This document shows, piece after piece, positions 51,140 through 60,170 of a stretch of DNA of 64,000 bases; position 1 is the stretch's first letter; each line of letters opens with the position of its first letter. The DNA is taken from positions 1,302,001 to 1,366,000 of the forward strand of contig NZ_JAPEPW010000002.1 of assembly GCF_026339955.1 (NCBI RefSeq), given 5' to 3'. The position numbers and the translations under genes were made by a program. Source of the DNA: Streptomyces sp. NBC_01549. GTDB lineage: Bacteria > Actinomycetota > Actinomycetes > Streptomycetales > Streptomycetaceae. The notes below the pieces were generated by a model. The model made no database searches. It had not been told where the DNA came from and saw only the letters and a program-made list of their open reading frames with translations.

Positions 51140-52045
51140 TCAGGGCCCCGTCGAGGGGTCGGCGTGATCATGGGAGGTACGGCGGCCCGCTTCGACGCTT
51201 CCTTTGATACCGAGTTTTCTGCGTGCGCGCTGGTAGAACGTCGTACCGCCGAGACGCACGACATGAGCCGCCGCGGGGCATGCCGTCACGGTGATCTGGT
51301 CGTCCGCGTCGAGGTAGCCGACCACTTCGCCGTCGACCTCGACCGCCAACCGCCCGGTCGTGGGGAGGAGTTCCAGGGTGACGTCCTCGTCCGCGGGCAG
51401 GACGAGCGCTCGGTCGAACGACGAGTGCGCGCTGGCGGGCACGACCAGGATGGCCTCCACCCGGGGCGAGAGGATCGGGCCTCCCGCGGCGAAGCTGTAC
51501 GCCGTCGAACCGGTCGACGTGGAGACCACGACGGCGTCGGCCGAGTACCGGATGAACTCGTCGCCCTGGAGGCGGATCGCGATGGCGGCCATGCCGCTGC
51601 CGGGTACCCGTACGAGGGCGATGTCGTTGAACGCGCGGACCTCGCGCCCGTCCGGGAGGCGCGTCCGTACGGCCATCCGGGCCTCGGTGGTGAACTGACC
51701 GCCGTCGATCCGGTCCAGCGCCGACGGCAGTTCGTCGACGTCGACCTCGGCGAGGAAGCCCAGCCGGCCCAGGTTGACGCCGAGCACCGGGGTGGGACTT
51801 CCGGAGAGCAGCCGCATCGAACGGAGCATGGTCCCGTCCCCGCCGAGACTGACGATCAGACCGGCCCGGGCGACCAGGGCCTCCGCCGACACGGAGACCG
51901 CGCTGCAGTCGATACGGCCCACCTCGTCCGGCAGCCCCAGCACCTCGGCCTCGTTCTTACGGGCCCACTGCACCACCGAATCGATGACCGGTCCCGGATT
52001 GCGCCGGGGATGCAGGATCAGGCCGATCGATCCGATCAGACCCAT
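51140..52045 (-). CDS. nadK: NAD kinase
   Basis: A 301-aa cytosolic enzyme that phosphorylates NAD+ to NADP+ using ATP or polyphosphate. The catalytic GGDGTMLRS motif lies near residue 68, followed by GVNLGRLGFLAEVD, the NE/D block (FNDIALVR), and the Gly-rich STSTGSTAYSFAAGGPIL motif near 160. Length and ATG start (MGLIGSIGLILHPRRN) are typical. It is a Streptomyces paralogue not linked to recN or a hemolysin gene, so it may be an accessory NAD kinase rather than the main one. It stands in its own short minus-strand unit. Confidence 0.95.
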   Translation of the reverse strand: MGLIGSIGLILHPRRNPGPVIDSVVQWARKNEAEVLGLPDEVGRIDCSAVSVSAEALVARAGLIVSLGGDGTMLRSMRLLSGSPTPVLGVNLGRLGFLAEVDVDELPSALDRIDGGQFTTEARMAVRTRLPDGREVRAFNDIALVRVPGSGMAAIAIRLQGDEFIRYSADAVVVSTSTGSTAYSFAAGGPILSPRVEAILVVPASAHSSFDRALVLPADEDVTLELLPTTGRLAVEVDGEVVGYLDADDQITVTACPAAAHVVRLGGTTFYQRARRKLGIKGSVEAGRRTSHDHADPSTGP

Positions 52046-52213
52046 GAGAGGTTCCCTTCCGTCGATACGCCATGCCCAGGTGGTCCATCATTGCCCTGAG
52101 AGGAGCATTTCCGGCCGGTACGGCGCGGAACGCGGCCTGGGTGGCTCGTACGGAAGGGACCGACGGCGCAGCGGCGCCGTCGACGTACTGCCGCGCCGGT
52201 CCCCGCCCCCGCC

Positions 52214-52510
52214 TCAGGCCTGGTAGGGCTGCTGGGGCTGCTGGGGCTGGCCGTACTGCTGGCCGGCCTGACCGCTCGCCGCCTGGGCCTGCAGCTGCTC
52301 CGCCTGCTCCTTGGTCGCCTTCTGCTCCGCACCGCAGAAGGTGCACTGCGTCGAGTACTTCGACGAGATCGGGAACAGCGGCACGAAGAACAGCGTGAAC
52401 TTCGTGACACGCTTGCGGAGTGTGTGCGCGGAAGGATTGCCGCAGCGGCCGCACACCAGCGTCAGTATCGCGAGCTGGTACAGGTATCCCCTGGTGCCAA
52501 AAATGATCAT
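52214..52510 (-). CDS. small zinc-ribbon membrane-associated protein
   Basis: A 98-aa protein. GGGAGGGG precedes the ATG at 52510. It starts MIIFGTRGYLYQLAILTLVCGRCG; a first CxxC (CGRCGN) and second CTFCGA form a zinc ribbon, and the segment FTLFFVPLFPIS between them is hydrophobic and may touch the membrane. The C-terminus is Gln/Pro/Gly-rich (GQQYGQPQQPQQPYQA). This is a widely conserved actinobacterial zinc-ribbon family of unknown function. Downstream of ung on the same strand with 141 bp between. Confidence 0.85.
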   Translation of the reverse strand: MIIFGTRGYLYQLAILTLVCGRCGNPSAHTLRKRVTKFTLFFVPLFPISSKYSTQCTFCGAEQKATKEQAEQLQAQAASGQAGQQYGQPQQPQQPYQA

Positions 52511-52651
52511 GCTGTTGGTCCCCTCCCGGGTCAGTGTGGACGAGCGGCGAAATACGCTCGCGGAGCACAGTGTCGTGCACGTCGACGCGCTCGGCGGTCG
52601 CGGGGTTGCGCGGTGCCGCCCGACCACCGCGGCCGCCGCGACGGCCCTGTT

Positions 52652-53350
52652 CTACGGCAGGCGCCAGTCCACCGGTTGCACGCCCTGCTTCACCAACAAC
52701 TCGTTGGCCCGGCTGAACGGACGTGAGCCGAAGAACCCGCGATCGGCCGACATCGGTGAGGGGTGGGCGGACTCGATGGCCGGGAGATCCCCGAGCAGCG
52801 GCCGAAGATTGCGGGCGTCACGCCCCCACAGGATCGACACCAGCGGCTTTTCCCGCGCGACCAGCGCCCGGATCGCCTGCTCCGTGACTTCTTCCCAGCC
52901 CTTGCCCCGGTGCGCCGCGGGCTTGCGGGGCGCCGTCGTCAGTGCCCTGTTGAGCAGCAGCACGCCCTGCTCGGTCCAGGGCGTCAGATCGCCGTTGGAC
53001 GGCCTGGGCAGGCCCAGGTCCGTGTGCAGTTCCCGGAAGATGTTCTCCAGGCTGCCGGGCAGCGAACGCACCTCGGGCGACACGGCGAAGCTCAGCCCGA
53101 TGGCCATCCCCGGTGTGGGGTAGGGATCCTGGCCGACGATCAGGACGCGGACGTCGTCGAAAGGCTGCTGGAAGGCCCGCAGGACATTCGCCCCGGCCGG
53201 GAGATAGGTCCGGCCTGCCGCTATCTCGGCCCGGAGGAAGTCCCCCATGGCGGCGATGCGTTCGGCCGCAGGTTCCAGAGCCTTCGCCCAACCTGCTTCG
53301 ATGAGTTCATGCAAGGGTCGTGGTGCCACGACGCGCCACTCTACTGGCAC
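52652..53350 (-). CDS. ung: uracil-DNA glycosylase (family 1)
   Basis: A 232-aa base-excision repair enzyme that removes uracil from DNA. The water-activating motif GQDPYPTPGMAIGLSF lies near residue 73, and the DNA-intercalation motif HPSPMSADRGFFGSRPFS near 196, with Asn of LLLNRALT near 133. These are the three family-1 UDG signatures. The start GTG at 53350 has no clear ribosome-binding site. Part of a minus-strand group with the zinc-ribbon gene. No damage-box promoter was found before it. Confidence 0.96.
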   Translation of the reverse strand: MPVEWRVVAPRPLHELIEAGWAKALEPAAERIAAMGDFLRAEIAAGRTYLPAGANVLRAFQQPFDDVRVLIVGQDPYPTPGMAIGLSFAVSPEVRSLPGSLENIFRELHTDLGLPRPSNGDLTPWTEQGVLLLNRALTTAPRKPAAHRGKGWEEVTEQAIRALVAREKPLVSILWGRDARNLRPLLGDLPAIESAHPSPMSADRGFFGSRPFSRANELLVKQGVQPVDWRLP

Positions 53351-53566
53351 ACGCGGTGACCCGATTCATACGGACGAGCGCCGCGCGCGGACCCGCCTCT
53401 CGACGCTAGTCTTCCTCCTCGCCGAGATCATCGAGCCGGTCCAACCGATCGCTCAGCCGGTCAGCAGGGAGGAGGGGAGCTTGTTGCGTCCCCTGGTCGA
53501 GCGACTCCGCTGTCGCCATCATGCCTGTTCACCTTCTCGTTCCGGATCCGCGCACCGGCGTCTTCC

Positions 53567-54589
53567 GTGACTTGCTTCGGCGGGCCGGCCGGGCCGGCCG
53601 GTGTGCTGGCGGTGGACTCGGGCGGCTCGGGACTGCGGGCAGCACTGGCCGTGCACGGGCATGTCGTCGGTGTTCCACTGATGTCCAAGGAGCCGGTCCG
53701 CACCGGCCCGCGCGGCATCGACGCCGAACACCTGCTGGAGCAACTGCTGCCGATGGCACGGGAGTTGATGACCTCCGCCGGGACGGAGGAACTCGGGGCC
53801 GTCGCCGTCGGGGCGGCAGGTCTCGCCACCCTCGGCGACGCACTGCGCGCCGAACTGCCGTCCGCGCTGGAGCGCGAACTCGGCGTGCGGCGGCTCGCGT
53901 TGGCCGCCGACGCGGTGACCGCGTACGTGGGCGCGCTCGGTCCCCGGCCGGGCGCGGTGATCGCCGCGGGCACCGGCATGATCGCGGTCGGCACCGACCT
54001 GGGGAGCTGGCGCAGGGCGGACGGCTGGGGCCACCTGCTCGGCGACTGCGGTGGCGGGGCATGGATCGGCCGCGCCGGGCTCGAGGCGGCCCTACGCGCC
54101 TTCGACGGGCGCCCCGGTGGGTCGGCGCAGTTGCTGGCGCGGGCCGAGGAGATGTTCGGGCCGGTGGCGGGGTTGCCCGGCAAGCTGTACCCACGCACCG
54201 ACCGGCCCGCCGTACTGGCCGCCTTCGCGCCCGAAGTGGCCGCGTGCGCCGCGTCCGCCATCGGCGACCCCGTCGCACGTGACGTGCTGCGCGCCGCCGC
54301 CCGGCACCTGGCCGAGTCCGCGTCCGCCGTCTGCCCGGACACCGGCACGGACCAAGTCGCCCTCACCGGGGGCCTGTTCAAGATGGGCGACCCTCTCCTC
54401 GTACCGCTGCGCGAGGAACTGGCGGAGCGACTGCCGCACGCGCGGCAGGTGCCGGCCGCGGGCACCCCTTTGGACGGCGCCGTACGCATCGCCGCCGATC
54501 TGGCGAGCGACCGGCTCACTCTCCCTCGCGACGCGCACATGCTGTACGTGATGACCGAAAAGGGCACAACCTCGCCATCCATGACCTGA
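53567..54589 (+). CDS. BadF/BadG/BcrA/BcrD-type ATPase, N-acetylglucosamine-kinase-like
   Basis: A 340-aa ASKHA-fold kinase. Phosphate-1 motif AVDSGGSGLRAAL (~15-27), phosphate-2 region IAAGTGMIAVG (~128), the conserved GWGHLLGDCGGGAWIG (~152-167), and adenosine motif VALTGGLFKMGDPL (~265). These match GlcNAc/glucosamine kinases of the BadF family, so phosphorylation of an amino sugar from wall or chitin turnover is likely. GTG 53567 is the first usable start, with an odd Cys/Gly/Pro lead-in; GTG 53603 (LAVDSGG) is an alternative. It reads away from ung and is followed by a promoter-like gap. Confidence 0.85.
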   Translation: MTCFGGPAGPAGVLAVDSGGSGLRAALAVHGHVVGVPLMSKEPVRTGPRGIDAEHLLEQLLPMARELMTSAGTEELGAVAVGAAGLATLGDALRAELPSALERELGVRRLALAADAVTAYVGALGPRPGAVIAAGTGMIAVGTDLGSWRRADGWGHLLGDCGGGAWIGRAGLEAALRAFDGRPGGSAQLLARAEEMFGPVAGLPGKLYPRTDRPAVLAAFAPEVAACAASAIGDPVARDVLRAAARHLAESASAVCPDTGTDQVALTGGLFKMGDPLLVPLREELAERLPHARQVPAAGTPLDGAVRIAADLASDRLTLPRDAHMLYVMTEKGTTSPSMT

Positions 54590-54629
54590 TAGGGGGATTC
54601 ATCCGCCCTGTCGGACAAGTGAAGTCGAC

Positions 54630-54653
54630 TGTCGCACCGGTTGTCGCACCGGT
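54630..54653. repeat. tandem 12-nt repeat upstream of the CbiX-like gene
   Basis: TGTCGCACCGGT is repeated twice head to tail (54630-54641, 54642-54653), ~150 bp before the next start. It may be a regulator site; nothing more can be said. Confidence 0.4.
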
Positions 54654-54801
54654 CGGCACAGGAGCACCACGGCACTGTCAAGTCCAGCCACACCGATCAT
54701 TTCTGATCCACGCGTAACTCATCAGACAAAAGCGGACGGATACCGCTCACCTGCACCCTCCCCGAACAGGGGAGCCCAAGAAGCCAGTAACATGCGTCGC
54801 C

Positions 54802-55725
54802 ATGAGCTCCCCCACTGGACCCGCGTCCGGCCTGCCAGTACGAATGCCGCGACCTCGCCAGCCCGGGCGGCACCGCCGACCCGAGCCGCTGGCGGCTCCC
54901 GAGGGCGCGCCCGCGCTCGTCCTCGCGGTGCCGGGCACCTCCAGCGCGGCCACGCGCAGCCTCGCCGAGGAGGTCGTGAGCATCGCGCGCTCCGAGCTGC
55001 CCGGCCTCGACGCCCGGATCGGGTACCTCGACGGGGACGACGCCGAGTTCCCCACGCTGCAGTCCGTGCTCACGCGCGCCGCCGAGGAGCGCACCGCCCG
55101 TTATGAGCAGGCCCGTGCCGCCGGTGCGGACGTGCCCCAGCCCGACGGCCCCGTCGCCGTCGCCGTGCCCCTGCTCGCCGGCCCGGACAACGCGCTGCTG
55201 CGCCGGGTCCGCCAGGCCGTCATGGAGAGCCGGATCGCGGCCGACCTGACCGACGTGCTCGGCCCCCACCCGCTGCTCGCGGAGGCGCTGCACGTGCGCC
55301 TGTCCGAGGCGGGTCTGGCGCGCGCGGACCGAGCCCGGCTGTTCACCGTGGCGACGGCCGCCGACGGCATCATCCTCGCCTCCGTGGGTGGCGAGGAGGC
55401 CGTACAGGCGGCCGGGATCACCGGCATGCTGCTCGCCGCGCGGCTCGCCGTGCCGGTGATGGCGGCGGCGCTGGACGAGGAGGGCGCGATCGCGGCCACC
55501 GCCGAGCAGCTGCGCGGCTCCGGCTCCCAGCAGCTCGCCCTGGCTCCGTACCTGATCGGCCCTGAGATCGACGCCGGTCTGCTGGACGCGGCCGCCAAGG
55601 AGGCGGGCTGCTCCGCCGCCGAGGCGCTCGGCCCATACCCGGCGATCGGCAAGCTCGCGCTGGCCAAGTACACGGCGGCGCTGGGCATCGCCCCGCCGCA
55701 GCCGCAGGGCACGCCGGTCCGCTGA
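54802..55725 (+). CDS. CbiX/sirohydrochlorin-chelatase-like protein, degenerate
   Basis: A 307-aa protein. After a ~35-residue basic, Pro-rich leader it reads ALVLAVPGTSSAATRSLAEEV, which occupies the place of the LVxHGSR motif of CbiX/SirB chelatases; the metal-ligand His is replaced (PGTS). A first chelatase-like half covers ~35-160 (VAVAVPLLAGPDNALLRRV), a second half ~160-300. Loss of the first His makes ferrochelatase activity doubtful; it may bind rather than metallate a ligand. No siroheme gene is adjacent. A strong terminator follows. Confidence 0.6.
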   Translation: MSSPTGPASGLPVRMPRPRQPGRHRRPEPLAAPEGAPALVLAVPGTSSAATRSLAEEVVSIARSELPGLDARIGYLDGDDAEFPTLQSVLTRAAEERTARYEQARAAGADVPQPDGPVAVAVPLLAGPDNALLRRVRQAVMESRIAADLTDVLGPHPLLAEALHVRLSEAGLARADRARLFTVATAADGIILASVGGEEAVQAAGITGMLLAARLAVPVMAAALDEEGAIAATAEQLRGSGSQQLALAPYLIGPEIDAGLLDAAAKEAGCSAAEALGPYPAIGKLALAKYTAALGIAPPQPQGTPVR

Positions 55726-55754
55726 CCCGCCCCGTCACCACCCCTCGCACGCCG

Positions 55755-55787
55755 AAGGGCCCGCTCCTCTCACAGGAACGGGCCCTT
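55755..55787. terminator. intrinsic terminator between converging genes
   Basis: AAGGGCCCG (55755-55763) pairs perfectly with CGGGCCCTT (55779-55787) around a 15-nt loop and is followed by TCTCTC. It serves the CbiX-like gene and possibly the converging lactonase gene. Confidence 0.85.
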
Positions 55788-55853
55788 CTCTCGTACGACA
55801 GCGGCTCGTACAACCGCGGCTCGCACGTCAGTCGCGAGCCGTCACCGGGCGGG

Positions 55854-56900
55854 TCAGCCGAAGACCACGCAGGAGGCCGCCGGAACCTCCACCGAGCCGC
55901 CCCGTCGCGGCACTCCGGTGTCCGGGTCGACCGCGAACCAGGTCACGTCCCCGGAGCGCTCGTTGGCGATGTACAGGAACCGCCCCGAGGGCTCGAGGGC
56001 CAGCGCGCGCGGCCACGTGCCGCCGCAGGGCACCGTGGCGACCAGTCGCAGCCCCTCGCCCACGGCGTCGGGCGTGAGCACGGAGACGACGTCCTGCCCG
56101 CGGGTGGCGGTCCACACGAAGCGTCCGTCGGGCGACACCACGATGCCCGAGGGGTACGCGTCACCGTCCGGGACCCCGGACAGCACCGGCGTCTCGCCGA
56201 CGGGCCGCAAGGAGCCTTCCAGGGCGTTCCAGCGGCAGACGGTGACCGTGGGCGCGAGTTCGTTGAGCACGTACGCGTGTTCGCCGCGCGGATGGAAGGC
56301 CAGATGGCGGGGCCCGGAGCCGGGGCGCAGCGCGATCTCGCGGTGCAGCGTGAGCCGACCGCCGTCCAGCGCGCACACCCGCACGGAGTCCGTGCCGAGG
56401 TCGACGCTGACAGCCCAGCGCCCGCTCGGGTCGGGCTGCACCTGGTGGGCGTGTGGGCTCTGCTGGCGCCGGGTGTGGGGGCCGGAACCCTTGTGCTGGA
56501 ACACGCTGGAGGCGGCGCCGACGAGGGCGCCGTCGTCGCGCACGGGCAGGGCGGTGACACTGCCGGAGCCGTAGTTCGCGGTAAGGACGTGTCCCCCGAA
56601 CACGCTGAGGTGGGTGGGGCCGCTGCCTCCGACGGAGACCAGGGGCCCGACGGACTCCGGCTGGTCGCCGTCCACGCGGTACGCGACCACCGCGCCGTCG
56701 GCCGTCTCGCTGACCGCGTAGAGCATGTCGCGGGCGGGCGACAGGGCGAGGTACGAGGGATCGGGTACCCCGTCGACCACGCTCAGGAGGGTGAGCGCGC
56801 CGCTGCCGCGGTCCATGGCCGCGGTGAGGACGCCCGGGCCTCCCGCCGCCGTGAACGAGCCGATGAACGCCCGCTGTTCCCGCCTGCCGCCGTCTGCCAC
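55854..56900 (-). CDS. lactonase / 6-phosphogluconolactonase-family beta-propeller
   Basis: A 348-aa seven-bladed propeller protein of the lactonase (Pgl, DUF2394-like) family. GTG 56900 has AGAGGGG in front. Repeated blades end in patterns such as YLALSPARDMLYAVSE, HLAFHPRGEHAYVLNELAPTVTV and SGIVVSPDGRFVWTATRG; GSGPTHLSVFGGHVLTANYGSGSV near 90 and GPHTRRQQSPHAHQVQPDPSG near 140 carry the conserved Asn and His of the family. Pgl members hydrolyse 6-phosphogluconolactone, but many paralogues have other sugar-lactone substrates. No signal peptide. Same strand as and downstream of nos by 62 bp, so perhaps co-transcribed. Confidence 0.9.
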   Translation of the reverse strand: MADGGRREQRAFIGSFTAAGGPGVLTAAMDRGSGALTLLSVVDGVPDPSYLALSPARDMLYAVSETADGAVVAYRVDGDQPESVGPLVSVGGSGPTHLSVFGGHVLTANYGSGSVTALPVRDDGALVGAASSVFQHKGSGPHTRRQQSPHAHQVQPDPSGRWAVSVDLGTDSVRVCALDGGRLTLHREIALRPGSGPRHLAFHPRGEHAYVLNELAPTVTVCRWNALEGSLRPVGETPVLSGVPDGDAYPSGIVVSPDGRFVWTATRGQDVVSVLTPDAVGEGLRLVATVPCGGTWPRALALEPSGRFLYIANERSGDVTWFAVDPDTGVPRRGGSVEVPAASCVVFG

Positions 56901-56962
56901 TGCCGTTCCCCTCTCGGTCCCGCGCTGTCCGGGGCCGACGGTAGCAGTCGACGGCCATCGGT

Positions 56963-58354
56963 CTAGACCAAGGTCCCGCCGGTCTCCCCGAGCGCCCGTG
57001 CGCGTGCGTCGGGGTGGTGGACGTACGCGGGACGCCGTTCCACGGTCTCGTAGGTGCGGTGGAAGACGGGCGTGGCGCTGCCGGAGATCGGCGGCACGAT
57101 CCACGACCAGTCCGCGCCGACCCGACGGCCCTTGCGCTCCTCGCGGCCGAGGTGGGTGAGGAAGCGCCGGGACTCGGTGTGGTGGTCGGTGACGGTGACG
57201 CCCGCGCGGTCGAAGGAGTGCAGGACGGAACGGTTGAGTTCGACGAGCGCGCGGTCCTTCCACAGCGAGCGGTCGGTGCGGGTGTCGAGGCCGAGGCGGT
57301 CGGCGAGATACGGCAGAAGGTTGTAGCGGTCGGTGTCGGCGAGGTTGCGGGCGCCTATCTCGGTGCCCATGTACCAGCCGTTGAACGGGGCCGCCGGGTA
57401 GCAGACGCCGCCGATCTCCAGGCACATGTTGGCGAGCGCGGGTACGGCGTGCCAGCGCAGTCCGAGCGAGCGCCACCAGGTGTACTCGGGGTGGGCGAGC
57501 TCCACTTCGAGCACCGTGTCGTCCGGCAGCGCGAACCAGCGGGGCTCGTCGTGGGGCTTGTCGTCGGCTCCCTGGATCACCAGCGGCAGGACGTCGAACG
57601 GGGTGCCGGGGCCGCCGGGCCAGCCGAGCCTCCGGGCCAGCGCGGTGAGCCCCGCGTTGCGCGGGTCGCCGGTCACACCGCCGTCCGGACGCGTGTAGCC
57701 GGCGTACCGGATGAGCTGTTCGTTCCAGATCCGTGGGCCGGGGCGGCCCGGCCGGTCGGGCGCGAAGACGGTGACGAGCGCCCTGATCCGGCCCTCGCGG
57801 GTGGCCTCCCACAGATGATCCGCCGACGCCTCGGCGACTTCTTCGGCCGTCCGCACGTCCCTGCGGTCACGGACGGACAGGGAGTGCCAGTACAGGCGCC
57901 CGATGCACCGGTTGGCGTTGCGCCAGGCGACGCGGGCGCCGAAGGCGAGTTCCTCGGTGGTGTGGCGGTACGTGCCGGTCTCCGCGATCTCGGCCCGCGC
58001 GGCGGCGATACGCCGGGCAGGGTCGCCGAGGCGCCGCTCGGTGTGGTGGAGGGTGAGGAACTCGGCGGCGGCGCCCAGGAGTTCGTACGGCGTGGACTCG
58101 TCGCACGGCATCGGGGCGGCGGGACCATCCGTGACGGGTGTCAGGTGTCCCCCGAGGCCCGGGACGGACAGCTCCGCCTTCCGGGAACCGATTGCGTAAG
58201 GCAGTGTGGTCGGGGCCGCTCCCTGCGCCCCGCGACCTGCCGGAACACGGTCCAGCCAGCCGCCCGGCCCCTCGGCCCACGGTGCCGGACACCACGCGCT
58301 CCCGTCGTCGCCGAATCGTTCTGTCCGTCCGGTTCCTCGCGGGAAGTCCCGCAT
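56963..58354 (-). CDS. nos: bacterial nitric-oxide synthase, oxygenase domain
   Basis: A 463-aa heme enzyme making NO from L-arginine. The proximal heme Cys is C150 in WRNANRCIGRLYW; the Arg-binding region MCLEIGGVCYPAAPFNGWYMGTEIGARNLAD near 325-350 holds the substrate Glu; EERKGRRVGADWSWIVPPISGS near 420 is the pterin/dimer region. No reductase domain, as in other bacterial NOS, so it borrows electrons. Start ATG 58354 has GGGGGTGG upstream; the first ~80 residues are atypical and an ATG at residue 82 would give the usual ~380 aa. NOS in Streptomyces can serve nitration of secondary metabolites or stress protection; no txt-like genes are visible here. Confidence 0.95.
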   Translation of the reverse strand: MRDFPRGTGRTERFGDDGSAWCPAPWAEGPGGWLDRVPAGRGAQGAAPTTLPYAIGSRKAELSVPGLGGHLTPVTDGPAAPMPCDESTPYELLGAAAEFLTLHHTERRLGDPARRIAAARAEIAETGTYRHTTEELAFGARVAWRNANRCIGRLYWHSLSVRDRRDVRTAEEVAEASADHLWEATREGRIRALVTVFAPDRPGRPGPRIWNEQLIRYAGYTRPDGGVTGDPRNAGLTALARRLGWPGGPGTPFDVLPLVIQGADDKPHDEPRWFALPDDTVLEVELAHPEYTWWRSLGLRWHAVPALANMCLEIGGVCYPAAPFNGWYMGTEIGARNLADTDRYNLLPYLADRLGLDTRTDRSLWKDRALVELNRSVLHSFDRAGVTVTDHHTESRRFLTHLGREERKGRRVGADWSWIVPPISGSATPVFHRTYETVERRPAYVHHPDARARALGETGGTLV

Positions 58355-58491
58355 GGTGCCACCCCCAAGCGGCTCCGCCCGCGGGCCGCCCCCGCACGGT
58401 CCGCGGGCTCCGTGCGTCTGATAGCCGCGGGGTTACCCCGCCCGGGCGGTGATCCACCCTCCGAGTGGTCCTTGCACGCGGCTCGCGGACG

Positions 58492-59985
58492 TCAGGCGCT
58501 CACGGGACTCGAAGCACGGGGGTACAGGAGGGGCGCGGAGAGTTCGGCGAGCGCCCGCTCGAGCCCGTGCAGGTGTGCGAGGGCGGGCTCCTCCAGGGGA
58601 GGTGCGTCGGCCTGGACCTCGATCCGCCGCGGTCCGGGAGAGGTCAGCGCCTCGACGGCCCGCTCCACACGCTCGCACGCGACGATGAGGCGGGCGTCGC
58701 AGGAGGCCACGGGGTCCGACGCGATGACGGCGAGCCCCCGAACCTCCCGCGCGCAGGTGTTCAGGGACGCGAGTACCTGGCGCGCCCTCCGGCCGCGGGC
58801 ACGCAGGGGGTTGAGGGGGTGCAGAAGGGGCGTGAGCGAGAGTCGCACCTTGTTCAGCAGCGTCTCCAGCTCCGCGACGCGGGCGGCGGGGTCGGCGGCG
58901 GCGGAGCCGTTCAGGCGGGCGGCGGCCTCGGTCGTGCAGGCGTGGACGCACTGGATCGCCCGTACGATCCAGGCGTCCGTCGTGGCGTGCGTGGTGATCG
59001 GCAGCACGAACAGCACCGCCAGCGCGGCGCCGACCGCCCCGATGCCGGTCTCCGCCAGCCGCAGGACGACCAGATGCCGGTCCAGCACGCCGAACATCCC
59101 GTACAGCAGCTCGGCCATCACCGTCACCGCGAGCATCATCCAGGTGTAGGAGACCGCCGCACTGTAGAAGATGACGGACACACACACGGCGAGCAGGGCC
59201 GCGGTCGGTACGGGCGCGCCGTGCAGCGGGACGACGACCGACACCCCGAGGACGATACCGATCACCGTTCCGAGGACCCGGCGGTAGCCGCGGATCAGGG
59301 TCTCGCCGCGCGAGGTGGTGTTGACGAAGATCCACCAGGTGGCCCCGACGGCCCAGTACCACCGCTCCTGGGACAGCAGGCTTCCCACGCCCAGGGCGAA
59401 GGCGGCGGCCACGACGGCCTGGACCGCCTGGCGGGTGGTGGGACGGGCGAGGCCCCGGCCCGGCGAAGGGGCGATGACGCCGGCGGGCGGCATCCGGCGC
59501 TCGTAGCACCACAGTCCGAATCGGACGGCCGAGGACGCGAGAAGGGCGAGCAGTACCGCGCCGTACACCTCGGGCAGTTCGGCCGGCTCGGTGTGCAGGA
59601 ACTGCGCCATGAAGAACGCCATGAACCCGAAGACGCCGAGGGCATGGCCGCGCGGCCCCCAGCGCCGGGCGTACACACCCGCACCGACGAGGGCGAGGAA
59701 GGCCGCGTCCCTCGCCGCCGGGTGGTCGTGCAGGACGGCCGCGAGAGCCAGTACCGGAAGGCCCACCACGGGCAGCGCCGCCGTCGTCGCCAGCTGTCCG
59801 CGCACGGTGGCGTCGGTGACCGTGAAGAGGGCGAGCAGCGCCGCGAGACCTCCCGCGACCGCACCCGCGAGGGAGGCACCGATGGCGCCGCACAGGGCCA
59901 CCGCCAGGCCGATACCGAGGACGGCCCGGGTGGCGCCGCGCAGCCGCAGCCGGCCCGGGTCCGGTGCCACGAACACCCTCTTCAC
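58492..59985 (-). CDS. FUSC-family inner-membrane transporter (aromatic-acid-exporter type)
   Basis: A 497-aa membrane protein with two helix bundles: ~20-170 (about five to six helices) and ~185-330 (VVAAAFALGVGSLLSQERWYWAVGATWWIFVNTTSRGETLIRGYRRVLGT in part, the FUSC signature with a conserved W..xT..xR.xxR loop), then a soluble helical C-terminal domain (~340-497). Related proteins export aromatic acids or fusaric acid. GTG 59985 is the start. Multiple GCCATTGGCA sites lie 130-185 bp upstream and recur before the Lrp-family gene, suggesting control by it. Also adjacent to nos, with no clear link. Confidence 0.87.
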   Translation of the reverse strand: MKRVFVAPDPGRLRLRGATRAVLGIGLAVALCGAIGASLAGAVAGGLAALLALFTVTDATVRGQLATTAALPVVGLPVLALAAVLHDHPAARDAAFLALVGAGVYARRWGPRGHALGVFGFMAFFMAQFLHTEPAELPEVYGAVLLALLASSAVRFGLWCYERRMPPAGVIAPSPGRGLARPTTRQAVQAVVAAAFALGVGSLLSQERWYWAVGATWWIFVNTTSRGETLIRGYRRVLGTVIGIVLGVSVVVPLHGAPVPTAALLAVCVSVIFYSAAVSYTWMMLAVTVMAELLYGMFGVLDRHLVVLRLAETGIGAVGAALAVLFVLPITTHATTDAWIVRAIQCVHACTTEAAARLNGSAAADPAARVAELETLLNKVRLSLTPLLHPLNPLRARGRRARQVLASLNTCAREVRGLAVIASDPVASCDARLIVACERVERAVEALTSPGPRRIEVQADAPPLEEPALAHLHGLERALAELSAPLLYPRASSPVSA

Positions 59986-60117
59986 TGTTTCCCCGCCCCT
60001 TGAGCTCAGCCTGTGCCTCAGGCACGCAAAAGGCGCCGCGGGGGTCCCGCAGCGCCATCGACCTGCCCATCACAGCATCATCGGAGCTGTTGGCTCAAGT
60101 GGCTCCCGGAACACTGA

Positions 60118-60170
60118 GCCATTGGCACAGTCACTGAGCGGATGGGTGAGCCATGTGGATGCCATTGGCA
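60118..60170. promoter_or_regulatory. two GCCATTGGCA sites upstream of the FUSC gene
   Basis: GCCATTGGCA occurs at 60118-60127 and 60161-60170. Its core GCCA-T-TGGC is palindromic. A third copy, GCCATTGGTA, is at 61459-61468 in front of the Lrp/AsnC gene. Several TGAGCC repeats lie between. They are candidate binding sites for that regulator. Confidence 0.45.
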
